DNA of 64,000 nt, taken from Ectocarpus siliculosus. Its lineage: Eukaryota > Sar > Phaeophyceae > Ectocarpales > Ectocarpaceae. Both the position numbers and the translations under genes were made by a program. The DNA lies in NCBI GenBank assembly GCA_000310025.1, contig FN649743.1, forward strand, positions 3,395,903 to 3,459,902, in the 5' to 3' direction. Positions 9,801-21,689 of this stretch are shown piece after piece; the first letter of the stretch is position 1; each line of letters begins with the position of its first letter. The notes beneath the pieces are model-generated. The model was not told the origin of the DNA. It did not search any database and was given only the letters and a program-made list of their open reading frames with translations.

Positions 9801-10550
9801 CATACTTCGTCAGACCGCCGACGTTGGACGCCTGGGTGACAGGAGTACGCGTTAGGGGTCGAGGCGCGCCGCATCACTGTCGAGGTTCAGTGCGACGTTG
9901 GGCACGTCACGATCGAGAACCAGCCTGACCTCATTGCCCGCCGGCCCGCCTCCATCGATCTCCCTGGCGCATGTGCGGGCGACGCGGCGGAAGCCGTGTC
10001 CAACGAGCTATTCCTCCCCGGTTTCCCTGCCTCCGTTGACGCCGCCGAGGACGACGACGCGGTCGAGCCTAGAGCTTGGTCTAGAAAAGATGAGGTTACG
10101 GTCTGCCATGGCCAGCCCGGGAATGGAATCTTGACCGGTGCCGAATAGGATGCGGACCTATTTGGGAGTGGTAGGTTCCTGCGAGGGCTTGGGCTGCGCC
10201 TTTCGACTCCTATAGCTAGAGTCACAGGACCAACCCTTGAGTGCGCGGAAGGTCGGCGAGGGTCGAAGTTGCGGCGTGCGGCAGGGTCTACTACGCGTAT
10301 TGATTCATACAGACTCCCATGTACCATTCTGATTCTCTGGGTGGGAAATCTCATGGAAGGAATGCTCAAACCGGTGTGGGAAAATCTCGAATTATTACCC
10401 CAAACGAATGAGACGCCTGCCTCGCGTAATTTGCAGCCCCACACACCACGTAATGATTATATTGTGATGTGCTGCTGCATCATCATTGTCTATGGGAGCC
10501 ACTTCCAGGGCTTCCCGTACCTTCGGCTCCCGCTTCTAGTGTAAGATTGA
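6890..10550 (+). mobile_element. Decayed mobile element of unknown class, with a shorter relative at 22,885-23,720
   Basis: Positions 6,890-7,320 match 22,885-23,340, and 10,320-10,530 match 23,425-23,720, all in direct orientation. The relative lacks the ~3-kb middle. The two ends share a weak direct repeat around 'CCTCCGGCGCTTCCAG', at 7,030 and in the degenerate form near 10,500, which could be short LTR-like ends. The middle is GC-rich and shows broken plus-strand coding. No transposase, integrase or RT motif was recognised. Confidence 0.5.
8300..10149 (+). pseudogene. Frameshifted coding remnants inside the decayed element
   Basis: Three stretches read as protein-like but lie in different frames with stops between them. 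At 8,300-8,460 a segment GCVHAFHESCLEDL...TCPYCGQAVC resembles the second half of a RING-type zinc finger. At 9,260-9,740 there is an acidic, Ser/Pro-rich frame. At 9,860-10,149 an acidic frame (beginning RRITVEVQCDVGHVTIENQP) ends in TAG. The pattern fits a decayed transposon protein on the plus strand. The family is unknown, and the RING-like reading rests on spacing alone. Confidence 0.35.
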
Positions 10551-12527
10551 CTTTATTTTTGTAGAGAAGTGGGGAAGATTGGGGAAAACTGGGCCGAAAA
10601 GGGTGTTTCCCTGCCTCTTGGAACGGCAATAGTCTACAGTAGGCGTCATTCCCTGCAAATGTGTTTCCTCTTTGTCCATGTGACTATGCCGGAGAGTTTA
10701 CCAGAATAGACAATCCAGGGCAGACAGTGTAGACGCGGCACGACCCGGGGGTCTCCCGTGCTCGCCAGAGGTGTGTCGCATGAAAAAATGGGTTTCTCTG
10801 TGTCGTACAGATTGAGATCCCCCCCCGCAGCATGAAGTGTTGGGCACCTTCGTTTGAAGCATGCTGCTGCTTGCTGCTACCGCGACACGCGTCGCAGCGG
10901 TTCACATCGCCCGAGGCACCCACACAAACAAAGCTCCAATATATGATCCACCCGAACCATGTGGTACTTCGTAAGAACAATCAGTCATCGATCCCACATC
11001 AATTCGACAACCATAGAGCGTTTGCACTATTGCTCTTTACACTTGTGGAGTGATCAAAACCGCGTGAAATATTGTTGCTTCAAAACTTTATTCACTCATC
11101 ATCAATCAAACACTTCGACACATCCCTTCCAGCGGGTCATGACAGTTCGGGAGGTTAGTCTCTCTGGTCGAAAGAATATTTTTGAAATACTTGTAGTGCT
11201 ACAGCATAGTACATCATGGTGTTGCATGTTCGTTCATGCAGTTTGTTGTGTCGACAAGTTGGTGTTGTAGACCGTTTTTATTGTGTATTCCCCCGGACCC
11301 CGGACCATCTCGTGGAAATATGATGAGAACATTTGTTTTGACGTGTGAACATGTTCATACCCCATTGGCTAGAAGCTGCCCAATAAAAATAGGCCCTCGG
11401 TGGGTCATTTCGGTAGGCAATGTTCTGCGTTCCTGCCAACATTTTTCAAGAAGCGTGCGTAGAGGGTGATTATTTCAAGCATCTCCAGAGATCAGCGAGA
11501 CTCCTGTCACGTCGTTCGCCGTTCAGCACTGTTTTCATATCCTCCATCAGCGAAGGATCTACAGTAAATACAGCAATTCTCCCCAATGCCGGAAAAGGTG
11601 GGTCGGGAGAAGTTGAAAGACGGGCAAACACGCGGTTGGGATCGAATGTATGTATAGACATACACCGCACAACTACATCAGCAAACTGCACAGCCGGACA
11701 TTGGAATTGGAGCTGCGGCATAGGACATAGGACATCGGAATTGGAGCTGCGGCATAGGGAACAGTTGTATCTCTTGTGCTTGTTTCGTGTTTTTGCTCTT
11801 CACTATCTTGGTACTGAAGTGTGCACGTAGGTGGTAGTGGTGCGGATGGGCCGCTTCACGGGCTACACAATGATGGCATATTGGCATGGCTCTGAGTCGT
11901 GTATTCGACATAGTATCGGTCATCATGTTACGGAAACGTGTGGTGACCGATGCTGAGATAGACTATGCTGCGGGCTTCCCGGAGGGCCCTCCTCGTTGGG
12001 CGCTCAACGGTTTCCGCGGGAGCGACGATACTCGCTGCAGAGGCCACTGGATGTCATGCATGAGATGCTGTTTTTGGATATTGTATTGCAGCGAATAGGC
12101 TTGAAGCCCTCAAATCCAGCCGCCTGTAGTTTATCGGCGTGGGTACTGCCATGCGTGCGAATCGAGGTGCAAAAACACGTGACGGTCTGGACGTGCGGTT
12201 CACGTGTAGTAGGCTAAAGGCGAGAGTAATTTCGATGTGCGATTGGGTGAAAGCAAACGCCAAGAGCGGAGGTGACGCGTTCCTCAATCAAGATATGCAT
12301 AGACGATAGCTCACTCCATGATGTAAGAGTGATACCATTGGTGTGGGAGCGCCATCGACCGCGGGGTCGGCGTTGAGTTTTCGTTACACTACTTTAATAC
12401 AGTTGATATATTTCAGGCAGTCATGCATGCCGCTATATGAACAGCGTGGGTCAGTCATGGCCGCGGGACACAGCGAGTTGTTCTTTCAAGAAGCAAATTC
12501 ACCGTGGCGATGATGTCGAAGACTCGC
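10551..12527. other. AT-richer gene-free stretch
   Basis: No gene or element was recognised. The only structure seen is a two-copy tandem repeat at 11,698-11,760. Open frames are short and without motifs. Confidence 0.5.
11698..11760. repeat. Two-copy ~33-bp tandem repeat
   Basis: The unit GACAT(T/C)GGAATTGGAGCTG followed by CGGCATAGG occurs twice in a row. Confidence 0.8.
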
Positions 12528-13083
12528 TCCCGAAGAAAGTTGTGCGTTTGGCTGGCGGGGAAAACTGCCATTTCGGCAGGCCAGCAGAAAAAGGTGTATC
12601 GATCTACACAGTACACAGTACAGTAGATACATGTGAACCGTAGAGGCGTACAGAACGGGCCCGGAGACAAGAAAACGTCAATATCGGGTGGAGGATCAGT
12701 TTTCTCCTTTCATCTGTCGAGCACAGCTTGATATATGGAGTTTGCTGTAGTTAGTGCAGGGTGTGAGCTGTGTTTCTAAAACCCTGTGTTCTACTGTATG
12801 TTTCGTGAAATACACTACTTAATTGCGGGCCCGTTCTGTACACTGGTAGATACAGTAGTGCTACAGTATACGTCAGCATAAATGCAGAAAAGCGTCCTTG
12901 TTTCAATCACCGAACACGTTTGTTCGTATGTGGCTCTGAAGCCCTGCGTGTGCTTTCGTCGATGTTCACCGCAATGTTCAAGATGACTTGATGTACCTTC
13001 TGTAGACACTTCCAAGTGCTGATATGTTGCCCTCAAAGACAGCCAACCGCCTTTGTTGAACACTTCGCTTGTTTCGCTTGCAG

Positions 13084-16027
13084 GGATTCAACCCAAGACA
13101 GACGGGGGTTAAGGAGGGACCTGATCCTGCGCTTGAAGCCTTCAAGAAAGCCCCCATCACGGGTCTTCTATCCGAGGTGACCGCTTCCTCTGCACTACGA
13201 ACCCTGGCTCGACCTCCCTCTCACGTGGCACAACATGCAACATGTATGCAGCGAAACTGCAGTGGCGGAAAAAAATTGGCGACGAGCGTGTCCACACTGG
13301 ACTCCGGACTGCTTCTGTGATGTATTGTATGTAGTTGTGGTTGGTGAAGAGAGAGCAGGATTTTATTTTTGCGAGGAATAACAACTACATACATACCACA
13401 CCAAGAAATCTCATCGCGGCAAGGAATACAGTAGGCCAATGTGTGAAGGTGTGAATATATGTACAGTAGTTTGGTCTTTTGTATCTATTCCCTTGCTCGA
13501 GCGAAAAAATTGGATCTTAGCACGGTGAACCCTCACAGCTGGTGGGGGCGACAACATTGTCCACTACATGTATGACAAATGTGTGTGTGGGGGCGGGTCA
13601 AGTTTCTCACTTGCCACCCCGATCTCCCACACTATTTGACAACTGTGTACCACTTCCATGGAAGAATATATCAGCTTCCATGGAAGTTGATCTACTTCCA
13701 TGGAAGCTGATACCTGTTCGATGGAAGATACACGTTTCGCGCGAAACGACACTTCCAAGGGAGCGATATTCACTTCCACGGAAATAATGATATGAAATAC
13801 GGATGTGCCACTTCCATGGAAGTTCACTTCCACAGAAGTCCTATGGAAATCTCGTGGAAGTGGGACAGCTTCCATGGAAGCCTAAGGTTCGACTTCCATG
13901 GAAGCTATCCAAAACAGGTTTAGGGCAGCTTCGATGGAAGTATTCAGCCTCGGGTTAGCTTTAACGGTCTTACCGGGATCAGGGTTATGGTTAGGGCTAG
14001 GGTTAGGGTCAGGGAAGCTGAAATGACTGTACGTCCAGACGCTTCCGTGGTGTTGCTTTGGGTTTAGGGTTAGGATTAGGTTTAGGATATGGAAGCTGGA
14101 ATGACCCACATGTCCAGACGCTTCGGTGGGATTTGCTTTCCTGGAATTTTCGGTGCTTCCACGGAGGAAGTCGGTATCGACCTCTGTCGCCCACTTCCAT
14201 GGAAGTTGCTTTCATGGGAGTTTTCGTGCTTCCATGGAAGTACCATAGACGCTGTCAAGCGACGATCTTCCATGAAAGCAATACTTCCTCCATGGAAGCT
14301 CGTCGTGCTCACGTGGAAGTCCGAAATGCAACTTCCATGGAAGCAACCAGCGGTTGATATCGGGTGCTTCCATGGAAGCGGATCAACGTCATGGAAGCGG
14401 ATGTACTTCCATGGAAGTTGTTTACCGCTTCCATGGAAGCATCATGGAAGCTGGAACCCGAAACCGACGAACAGATGTCATGGGGGAAGTCAATTTGACT
14501 TCCATGGAAGCCCTCTAACGTCTATGGAAGTCGATATTGACTTCCATGGAAGTAACAGTGACTTCCATGGAAGGGGCAACCACTTCCGAAGCAGTGAGCC
14601 ACTTCCATGGAAATCGACTTCCTCCGTGGAAGCTTATTCCATTTGTCGACTACTGTAGGTTACCCCCTTGCCACCCCCACCGGCCTAAAGTCTTGGGGAC
14701 GGAAACGGTGAGAGGAGCTTTTGTTGGTCCAAAGGGCAGCATACATGTACATCCAGCGACATACAAATTCCAAGGCAAGCAACAAAACGAAACTACTACT
14801 GTGCACCGGCATCACCGTGTGCCGTTGCAACCCATGCTGCTGAAGGTGCCTGGTATAGGGCCGACGGCCGTTGGCCTACTAGGAGAGGGCGAAGGAGATG
14901 ACTGCGTCAAGAACACGTTCCAGCTGATCGGAAAGTTCTTGGTGCTTCGAGGTTCGAAAGAGGATGGGCAGCTGGTGCGCGCTGAATTCGTGTGCATGTC
15001 TTTTCTGTATCTATCGTGTGGTGCGCTATCATGAAGAACTACTTGACCACTTCAAACCGTCATCGTTTTTCAGATTCGGGTTTTCGAAGATAAGGCGAGA
15101 GATATTGATTGGTTGATCGCGTCGGCACTGAACCAATGCAGGGCACAAAGGCAATTCAATGTGCCCATCGCCCACTTTCTGAGGCTTTTCTCTTGCTGTC
15201 GTTCGCCGTGTTGTGTTTCTCTGTTGAAGATCGACTGCGTGGAGCACTGTGACAAATTCTACTGGTGGCTCAAGTCCAAAGCCGTCGACAATTATCGCGG
15301 TCGCATCGTCCAATGCATTGCCGTGAAGACCAACTTGTCGTACCCCGGTGAGCAAGTGAACGTCTTTCTAGGCACGTGCAAACTACATGGTACAAGCGAT
15401 AGAACCATTTTTTGAGGAAACCCAGCCCCTTGAACTCCAGCAACAGCCGATGAATCAGTAGTCTAGAGCATGCAAGATCACGATGCGAACCTCCCTGTGC
15501 TGTGGAAAAGTCTGGGGGGGGGGGGGGAAGAGAGAATCATCGTCGATTGTTGGTCTCATGTTAGGGGCGCAAGACCTTGATTTCGCAATATTTTCTTCTC
15601 ACCTCGTTCGTCGCCCGGCCGATGGCCTGCAAATTTATGTTGTCATCGGGTTTAATTCAGTAAGATTTGTTCTGTATACGGTCGTCGTATTGTTTTAGGC
15701 CGACTTTCGGGCAAAACTTCGGGTGGAGAAAATACAAAAGAACGGAGAGAATACATGAATGTATGATCCGACGGAGTCACACCGCAGAATCGATCGAGGA
15801 AAAGTATGGGGTGGATATCGAGCGTCCACATATTCAGCTACAATTTGGGGATTGCGTCTGTGTGAATTCTTGACAATAATGGCACGTTCTTGAAACTCGA
15901 TAACACCACACTTCAGTCGTAGTCTTGTTCTTTCTCGACCTTCTTTGAGAAAGACCCTCTTTCGCTTCTCCCCACCTCTTGCACAGGTATTTACGACACT
16001 GACAAGTGGGAGGATCCCGAACTCTAA
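13084..16027 (+). CDS. BAF-like (barrier-to-autointegration factor) gene A, exons 13,084-13,176, 14,846-14,974, 15,230-15,347, 15,987-16,027
   Basis: Four exons join in phase with GT-AG introns to give about 126 residues and a stop; a short first exon with the ATG is still missing. Exon 1 ends LEAFKKAPITGLLSE. Exon 2 opens with a helix-hairpin-helix motif VPGIGP and carries FQLIGKFLVL. Exon 3 has DKFYWWLKSK and the last exon ends KWEDPEL. BAF shows the same order: F-x3-P, a short link to a GIG hairpin, GQFLVL, then F-x2-WLK. BAF proteins are small DNA-bridging dimers that compact DNA, organise the nuclear envelope and bind retroviral pre-integration complexes. Exon 3 of copies A and C differs by seven synonymous and no amino-acid changes over its first 14 codons, which supports selection on the protein. 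Homology is judged by eye. Confidence 0.6.
13650..14640. repeat. Array of CTTCCATGGAAG palindromes in intron 1 of BAF-like gene A
   Basis: About fifteen exact copies of the 12-bp palindrome CTTCCATGGAAG, plus many one-mismatch and half copies, are scattered at irregular 15-100-bp spacing over ~1 kb. Spacers are unrelated to one another, so this is not a simple tandem satellite. Unit C has about five exact copies at the same place, and unit B has none and a much shorter intron. Confidence 0.9.
13978..14092 (+). repeat. Degenerate telomere-like (TTTAGGG-type) tracts
   Basis: Two short runs, GGTTAGGGCTAGGGTTAGGG near 13,988 and GGGTTTAGGGTTAGG near 14,060, lie inside the palindrome array. They are interstitial and degenerate. 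They resemble the plant-type repeat also used by brown algae. Confidence 0.6.
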
Positions 16028-16639
16028 GTTGGCGGGGAAGTAACCTCTAGTCCCATATATTCTTGGCGCGAAGCTTGGTCGGCTACTGTCCGATCTGCGG
16101 TCGGTGTGTGGTGCTCAACTAGACAATACTTCCATGTAGGGGGCGGGGTGTTCTTCGGTTCATGAGGTTCCTAGGAGTCCTACAAGTATGAGGACATGAT
16201 GAAGTTGCTCCTTGAGGGTGTAGTTCCCCAGAATTCAAGTTGGTTGAGGGTGAAAACTCACGAAAGAAATTCGTTCCATACCAGATACACCTCGTTCATT
16301 CATTGGAAGATATGGCAATACAACGTGTATTGTCGAGGGCATGGCCGTGGTACCAGCCAAGGACCTTCAAATGTTGATGTTTGCGTTCAAATACATGATG
16401 AATTTTCAACGCGATTCAGCTCAACATTTAGTAGTTATTGTTTGGGCATCCCCCAAACACACACAAAAAAGGTAGTTTGTGTGATGGAGTTACGCCCCAA
16501 AGGGTGCCAAAGCATGTGACGCGGCCGTTGGCGTCTTCTGGGTCGCTAGCATGGGACCCTTGTTATCGCATCCTACCAATGAAAGAATATCGTACGACGC
16601 GATATGAGTGAAGTTCAATGTTGTACATAGTGATTCCTC

Positions 16640-17660
16640 TAGGAGGCCGATACGGTCTCTAGACTAAAGATTTCACAGAACGGTAAAAATAAACAGTCGT
16701 GTCTGTCCGTCGCCGTTCACTCCGAAGCTCCGAACCACGCGCTTTTTTTACCCGAACGCCCGAGGCGCGAGGAATCAGACCATCGGCCGTACTGCACTAT
16801 TTGAGACGCCCTGTGCAAGTTTCAGCTCGATCGGCGCCTCCTGCGTCGACGTTTGACGGTGTCCGTGAATGGCCTTACCAAGCACGAAGCACGGGCACGC
16901 AGCAGGTGCTGCCGGCTTGAATCAGCACGAAAATTTGCTCCGATCTCAATGAATTTTTACCTAAACGTTGGCTCTACACGCCATCAAATTGAAGCTCCGT
17001 CCAATTTACAACAGGCATGATTGTGTGTGACCCTCTTTAGGCTGCGAACAAAAGACCTTTGCTTCCTTTCGACGTGGAGTTTTTCGACAAAATTTGTAGC
17101 AAACAACAACTTGGTGATTGATGACTTTTCTATGCATTGTGATCGGACTTATCAAGCACAAAACTCGAGCACGCAGTAGGTAGGTGCCCGGCACGAACTT
17201 GCTCCGATCTCTATGAATTTATGCCTAAACGTTGGCTACCCGCCATCAAATTGAAGCCCCGTCCAATCTACAACAGGTATGATTGTGTGTGAACCTATGC
17301 CTCTAAGAGACTGATACGGTCTACAGAGGTTTCACAGAACGGTACAACGAAACGTGTGAATTAATGAATGATCACTTCCTGTCCGAAGGCCTGAACCACG
17401 CACTTTTTTGAGCCGAATGCCCCGAGACGCAAGAAATCCCCCCATCGGCCGTCCTGCACTACGGTAGGAGCCCTCCGCAAGGTTCCGCTTGATTGGTGCC
17501 TTCTGCGTTGACGATTAGCTGTGTCGGTGACGGGCACTCTCAAGTGCAGCAGGTGCTGCCGACACCATTTTGTTGCTCCGTTCTCGATCGATTTGTGCCT
17601 TAACGTATCCTATCCTCCACCAAATTGAGGCCCCATCCAACTTACAGCTGGATTGACACG
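16640..17660. repeat. Diverged direct duplication of a ~640-bp unit, partly triplicated
   Basis: 16,640-16,880 aligns with 17,300-17,530 (shared GATACGGTCT, TTTCACAGAACGGTA, CATCGGCCGT). 16,920-17,030 aligns with 17,170-17,295 and 17,540-17,660 (shared TTGCTCCGATCTC, CATCAAATTGAAG). No coding potential was seen. Confidence 0.75.
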
Positions 17661-19879
17661 TCCTTCGACGCTGGAATAGCTGTGTGCCTACCATTTTAGC
17701 CTGCCAGCCAGAGGTCCGGGCAAATACATCACCGACCCATTTACAAGTTTATCCTGATCGCGCCACGTGTGCCCCGCGACCCCGCGATAGACAATATTCG
17801 CCGCGTTTCGAGGGGAACAGTATTGTGCTCTGCGATAGACTATTCGCCGCGTTTATGGGGATTTTTTCATGTTGTTCTTGTACGTAACTCACGCACGCCG
17901 CCCAACGATTAGCGACCGAGCTCCTGCGCCCAGGTTTTCTGCCTCTCGCCTGCCACATACGTCGCATTGAGCTTCGCCGAGTGTATTAAGTCCGGCCAAA
18001 TGACGGAAGCAACCGCGGTTTTCGCGTGGCCGCTGTTCGAGTTTTCTTTGAGGAGACACCCCGCTGACCGTTGTCGTTCCAAGCTCGCACGCCACGCTCA
18101 TGTTGTGGAAAGTGGAACAGTCGGCGGGTTGAAATGTTCGGCCAATTCTTCACAGGCGGGGGACGGGCAAGAAGTGTTGCCAGTGTCTATCGGGCGGTGA
18201 GGGCGTCGAATGGAGGCCAACCACAGGGACCAACTTCTGTCTAAAGAATGGAGCAGGAAGTAGCTCGTCCGTTTCTAAACAACAATAAAGAGGGTATCCT
18301 ACAAGCTGCTCGAGCCACGGGGGACGAGGAATTTTTGGAGGGAATGCAGAGTGAGCACAACCTTCGGGGATGTGCACCGAGGAGATGTCCAAGTCAAAAT
18401 GACCAAGGAAAGACGGAAAGAATGGTAGCTTACTGAAAGGAGGTGGATCAATGGACAATGGCCGCAGCTACATATTCAGTCATCGAGAGAGTTTGCATTT
18501 GATTGTCAAACGTATAGTCGCAGTGGAATATTGATATTTGTCCCTGTCTCCCCTACGTTGAAGTGCATTTTTATTTGAGATAATTTGTTATGATGGCAGT
18601 CAGACCTCGCACGCGCCGGAATGTCCACAACGTACTCACTCGCAAACTGGCGTGCGTGTGGTCCTCCCGTCATCATCATCATTCATGACATCTGAGCAAT
18701 ACACTGTAGTTCACCAATCAATGAATGTTCATTAAGAACTTCAATGAACAAACCAAAGAAATAGAACAAGCAGTTCACCCTCAACTCTCACTTTATAGAC
18801 TTCGAGACATCCCTTTGAAATGTGTTTATTTGTTCGAGCGGCCAGGCTCACGCTGGTGTTATGTACATGTTGCAACACACGATGCTGCACAAACTCTATA
18901 GCTTCCGCTGGGGCTGATTGTGGCGAATAGACACCAAACGTCGTGTATTCAGAAGAAATTCATTCAACGTCATCGGCGCTTCCTGTCACTCACGCCGCTC
19001 GTCCTTCTGCGCTGATCGATACATCATCAGGGAATGGCCGAAGAGGTGGGGATACCTTGAAACTACGGCAGATACGGATTTGTGTATTGGCGCTGTGCAC
19101 CTGTATGCGTATTCGTAAGCAATCAATCATGGTCGAACATTGGGGTTTTGCCATGTTGAGGAGTTGAAGTATTCCGCGTTTTGGGTTGTTGGATGTGGGT
19201 TGCCGCATTGGAGGAATTTATTGTCATCAGCCGTCCCATCGAGGGCGTACGTCGTTCAACGACCGGAATGCCGGTGTACCCACAAAAATAGCTGCCGCAG
19301 GTTCTAAAGTAGTAACTGTGGCTGTGACATTCTGTACTGAGAGCTACCGGAGGGCCCCCTCAGGACCAACCTTGGGCAGAAGCCGGAATGAAATGACCAA
19401 AAGGCAGGGGCGGGGAACCGGCGGTCCAAGTCTTTTGTAGCGAATGGGCTCGGTACATTGGACTTAGGCCCACCGAATGCAGCGGCATACATTAGCTGCA
19501 GTCCGTCAACTTGGCTATTCTTGTTGAGGGTATGTGGCGTTCTACGGATCGGGGCAATTCATACAGTGTTGTGGTTGGTCGAGACACTTAGAATCATTGG
19601 TTAAGGCGGAGATGCATGTACTACTACTTTCATTTCGCCTATTGTTTTTTTAACCTTGAGGCAAAACTTCAGGAGTGTGAAAACTTCAGGAGTGTTGTTG
19701 AGTCTGTGTTTGTGTAAGTCTACTTGAACATCCTCCAACCGATACCACTGCCGTAGACTACCTATGTAGTTCTGCGGGGCGCAGTCCCAACATATTAGGT
19801 TCCCTAGTGCTCACGCATGTTCCCCTGAAAGACGAACCCCCTTTCTGAACATACCGCTGTTTGTGACGATTCCAAATAG
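17661..19879. other. Unassigned sequence upstream of BAF-like gene B
   Basis: A 62-codon ATG frame at 18,248-18,436 and other short frames have no recognisable motif. The start of unit B lies somewhere in 19,200-19,880, but its left edge could not be set. A missing first exon of gene B may be here. Confidence 0.4.
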
Positions 19880-21685
19880 GGGAACGACCGAAGATGCGGC
19901 GGGGCCGAGGAATGGGCTGACCGAGAGCTCGAGGATTTCCTGCGAGCGCCTCTCACTGGGTGCCTATCCGAGGTAACAGCGGCCTTCAGTACACAAAGTT
20001 GAATAATGTACGGGCGAGAGGCAAAACGGCTACTACGTGAGTGAATCCAGATGAACGTACGGTAGATTCAAAAGAGACAGTGTGAACTCTTCCAGGAAGA
20101 AAACCGTGCTACCAGTCGTTCTTCAAGGAGGTCGTCCCCTCGAAATGACAAACAAGGAGCTCGCATAACCATCGTTGTCAATATCTATATACATATTTAC
20201 CCCTGTGTATTGTCCTGAAGGTTCCCGGTATCGGACTTCGTGACTCTGGCCTACTAGGAGAGGGCGAAGGAGATGACTGCATCAAGAACACGTTCCAACT
20301 GATCGGGAAGTTCTTGATGTTGCGAGGATCGAATGAAGAAGATGGAACGCTGGTACAGTACACGTTTGGTCGGACGCTGAAATGATTCTCATTGGTAGTG
20401 GAGGATCTGCTGTACAAGCAATCAACTAATCAGCGACTTTCTGTGATCGACAAGGGAGTGCTTGGTCTCGGCGGCACTGTTGGCAGGGGACAACGGCTCC
20501 GCGCACAGACGCCTAATACTTTTGCTTCTGCCTTTGTGTGCTCTGTTGGTTTCTGTTGAAGATCGACTGGGTGGATCATTGGGACATTTTTATTTCGTGG
20601 CTCAAGTCCAAAGGGGTTTCCAATCATGCCTGCCGTCGTATCGTCCCCTGCATTGCCCAGAAGGTCAACATCGCGTACCCTGGTGAGCGAATGTTCCTCC
20701 AAAAGGAAGAAAACGTGTGGCGATGGCGTGCATGTAGCAGCAGAACAATAATACTTATGGAAACCCAGCTACCACTGGGTGGGTCTCCCACACTTTCTAC
20801 AGTTTTTCCAAACAACCCATGGGACTCCCATGGGTGACCCATGTGTCACCCATGAGCCGCCTATGGGCACCCCGATAGGCCCATAGGCAGCCCATGGGTC
20901 GCCCACGGGTCACCCATGGGCAACCCGTTGGATGCCGCTTTCAACCGAAGCAGTGTTCTGCTAAACGATAGATTACCTGCTTTGGAACGGGCTCTAACGG
21001 CTTAATAATCCTAACGCTAATCCTACTCTAGCCCCAAGCCGACACGAAACGTACTAGGTTGCCGCTGGTGGCTAAGTGCTAGGTTGATGTGCAGTGGCTA
21101 AGTTCTAGGTTGATATGTCCTTGGCGAAGTTCTCGGTTGAAGTGCCCACGGTGGGCACTTCATAGGCCGCCCATGGGCTGCCGATGGGTGACCCATGGGC
21201 ACACCCATGGGCGGCCCACGGGTGGCCCATGAAGAGCCCATGGGCGGCCCATGAAGAGCCCACGGCCCGTGGGTGACCGATGGGAGCCCCATGGGGCGTT
21301 TGGCAAAACTGTCAGTAGTGTGGGAAATTGCACTGGGTAGGGTCGTATATGTACCATACACATGCCTGTACATCAGATGCGAACCCGTGGTACGGGAACA
21401 ACCGATTCCGATTTCGGGAGCCATTCTCCCGCCTCCCGTATCGAGTGAAGTCAACATAAAAAAAAACGAACGAAACGACGATCTTATACATAACCCTCTT
21501 CGCTTTTGTTCGAGGATCCAACGGCCCGTGTGTACTATTAATAATGGTAGGCAATGTTCCACCGCCGAGTAACACCTTGTTCTGGGGCTTAGTTTTGCTT
21601 CAACCTTGTCTCCGCCCTATTTTCCCTCTCCCCACCTCTTGCAGGTATTTACGACACTTTGAAGTGGGAGGATCCCGAACCGTAA
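19880..21685 (+). CDS. BAF-like gene B, exons 19,880-19,972, 20,221-20,352, 20,562-20,682, 21,645-21,685
   Basis: This gene has the same four-exon plan and the same splice phases (0, 0, 1) as gene A and gives about 128 residues plus stop. Exon 1 has the same length as in A and C (93 bp) but is quite diverged (ELEDFLRAPLTGCLSE). Exon 2 has VPGIGL and FQLIGKFLML. Exon 3 has FISWLKSKG and ends AYPG. The last exon ends KWEDPEP. Intron 1 is only 248 bp and lacks the palindromes seen in A and C. It is the most diverged of the three, which makes the conserved reading frame informative. No upstream ATG exon was found. Confidence 0.58.
20785..21325. repeat. Inverted repeat built of CCCATGGG-type palindromes in the last intron of BAF-like gene B
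   Basis: 20,785-20,945 and 21,150-21,325 are imperfect reverse complements: TCCCACACTTTCTACAGTTT on the left faces AAACTGTCAGTAGTGTGGGA on the right. Both arms are packed with CCCATGGG, GGGTGACCCATGGG and related words. The arms flank ~200 bp of unrelated sequence. A transcript would form a large hairpin. Confidence 0.85.
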
Positions 21686-21689
21686 GATG

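Larger units (their letters stand above)
12528..16630 (+). repeat. Segmental duplication unit A carrying BAF-like gene A
   Basis: 12,528-13,950 is near-identical to 30,766-32,270. The exons and the 3' flank match units B and C, and the 3' flank at 16,030-16,630 matches 21,690-22,330. All three units point the same way. This looks like a tandem gene family later broken up by insertions, though a mobile unit carrying the gene is not excluded. Confidence 0.8.

Noticed and set aside
12815-13063. Minus-strand frame conserved in units A and C
   Set aside because: The whole segment is near-identical DNA in both units, so frame conservation carries no information.
14089-14658. Long plus-strand frame (189 codons) across the palindrome array
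   Set aside because: Its product is a reiterated SME/FHGS-type pattern produced by CTTCCATGGAAG in several phases; it is intronic repeat, not a gene.
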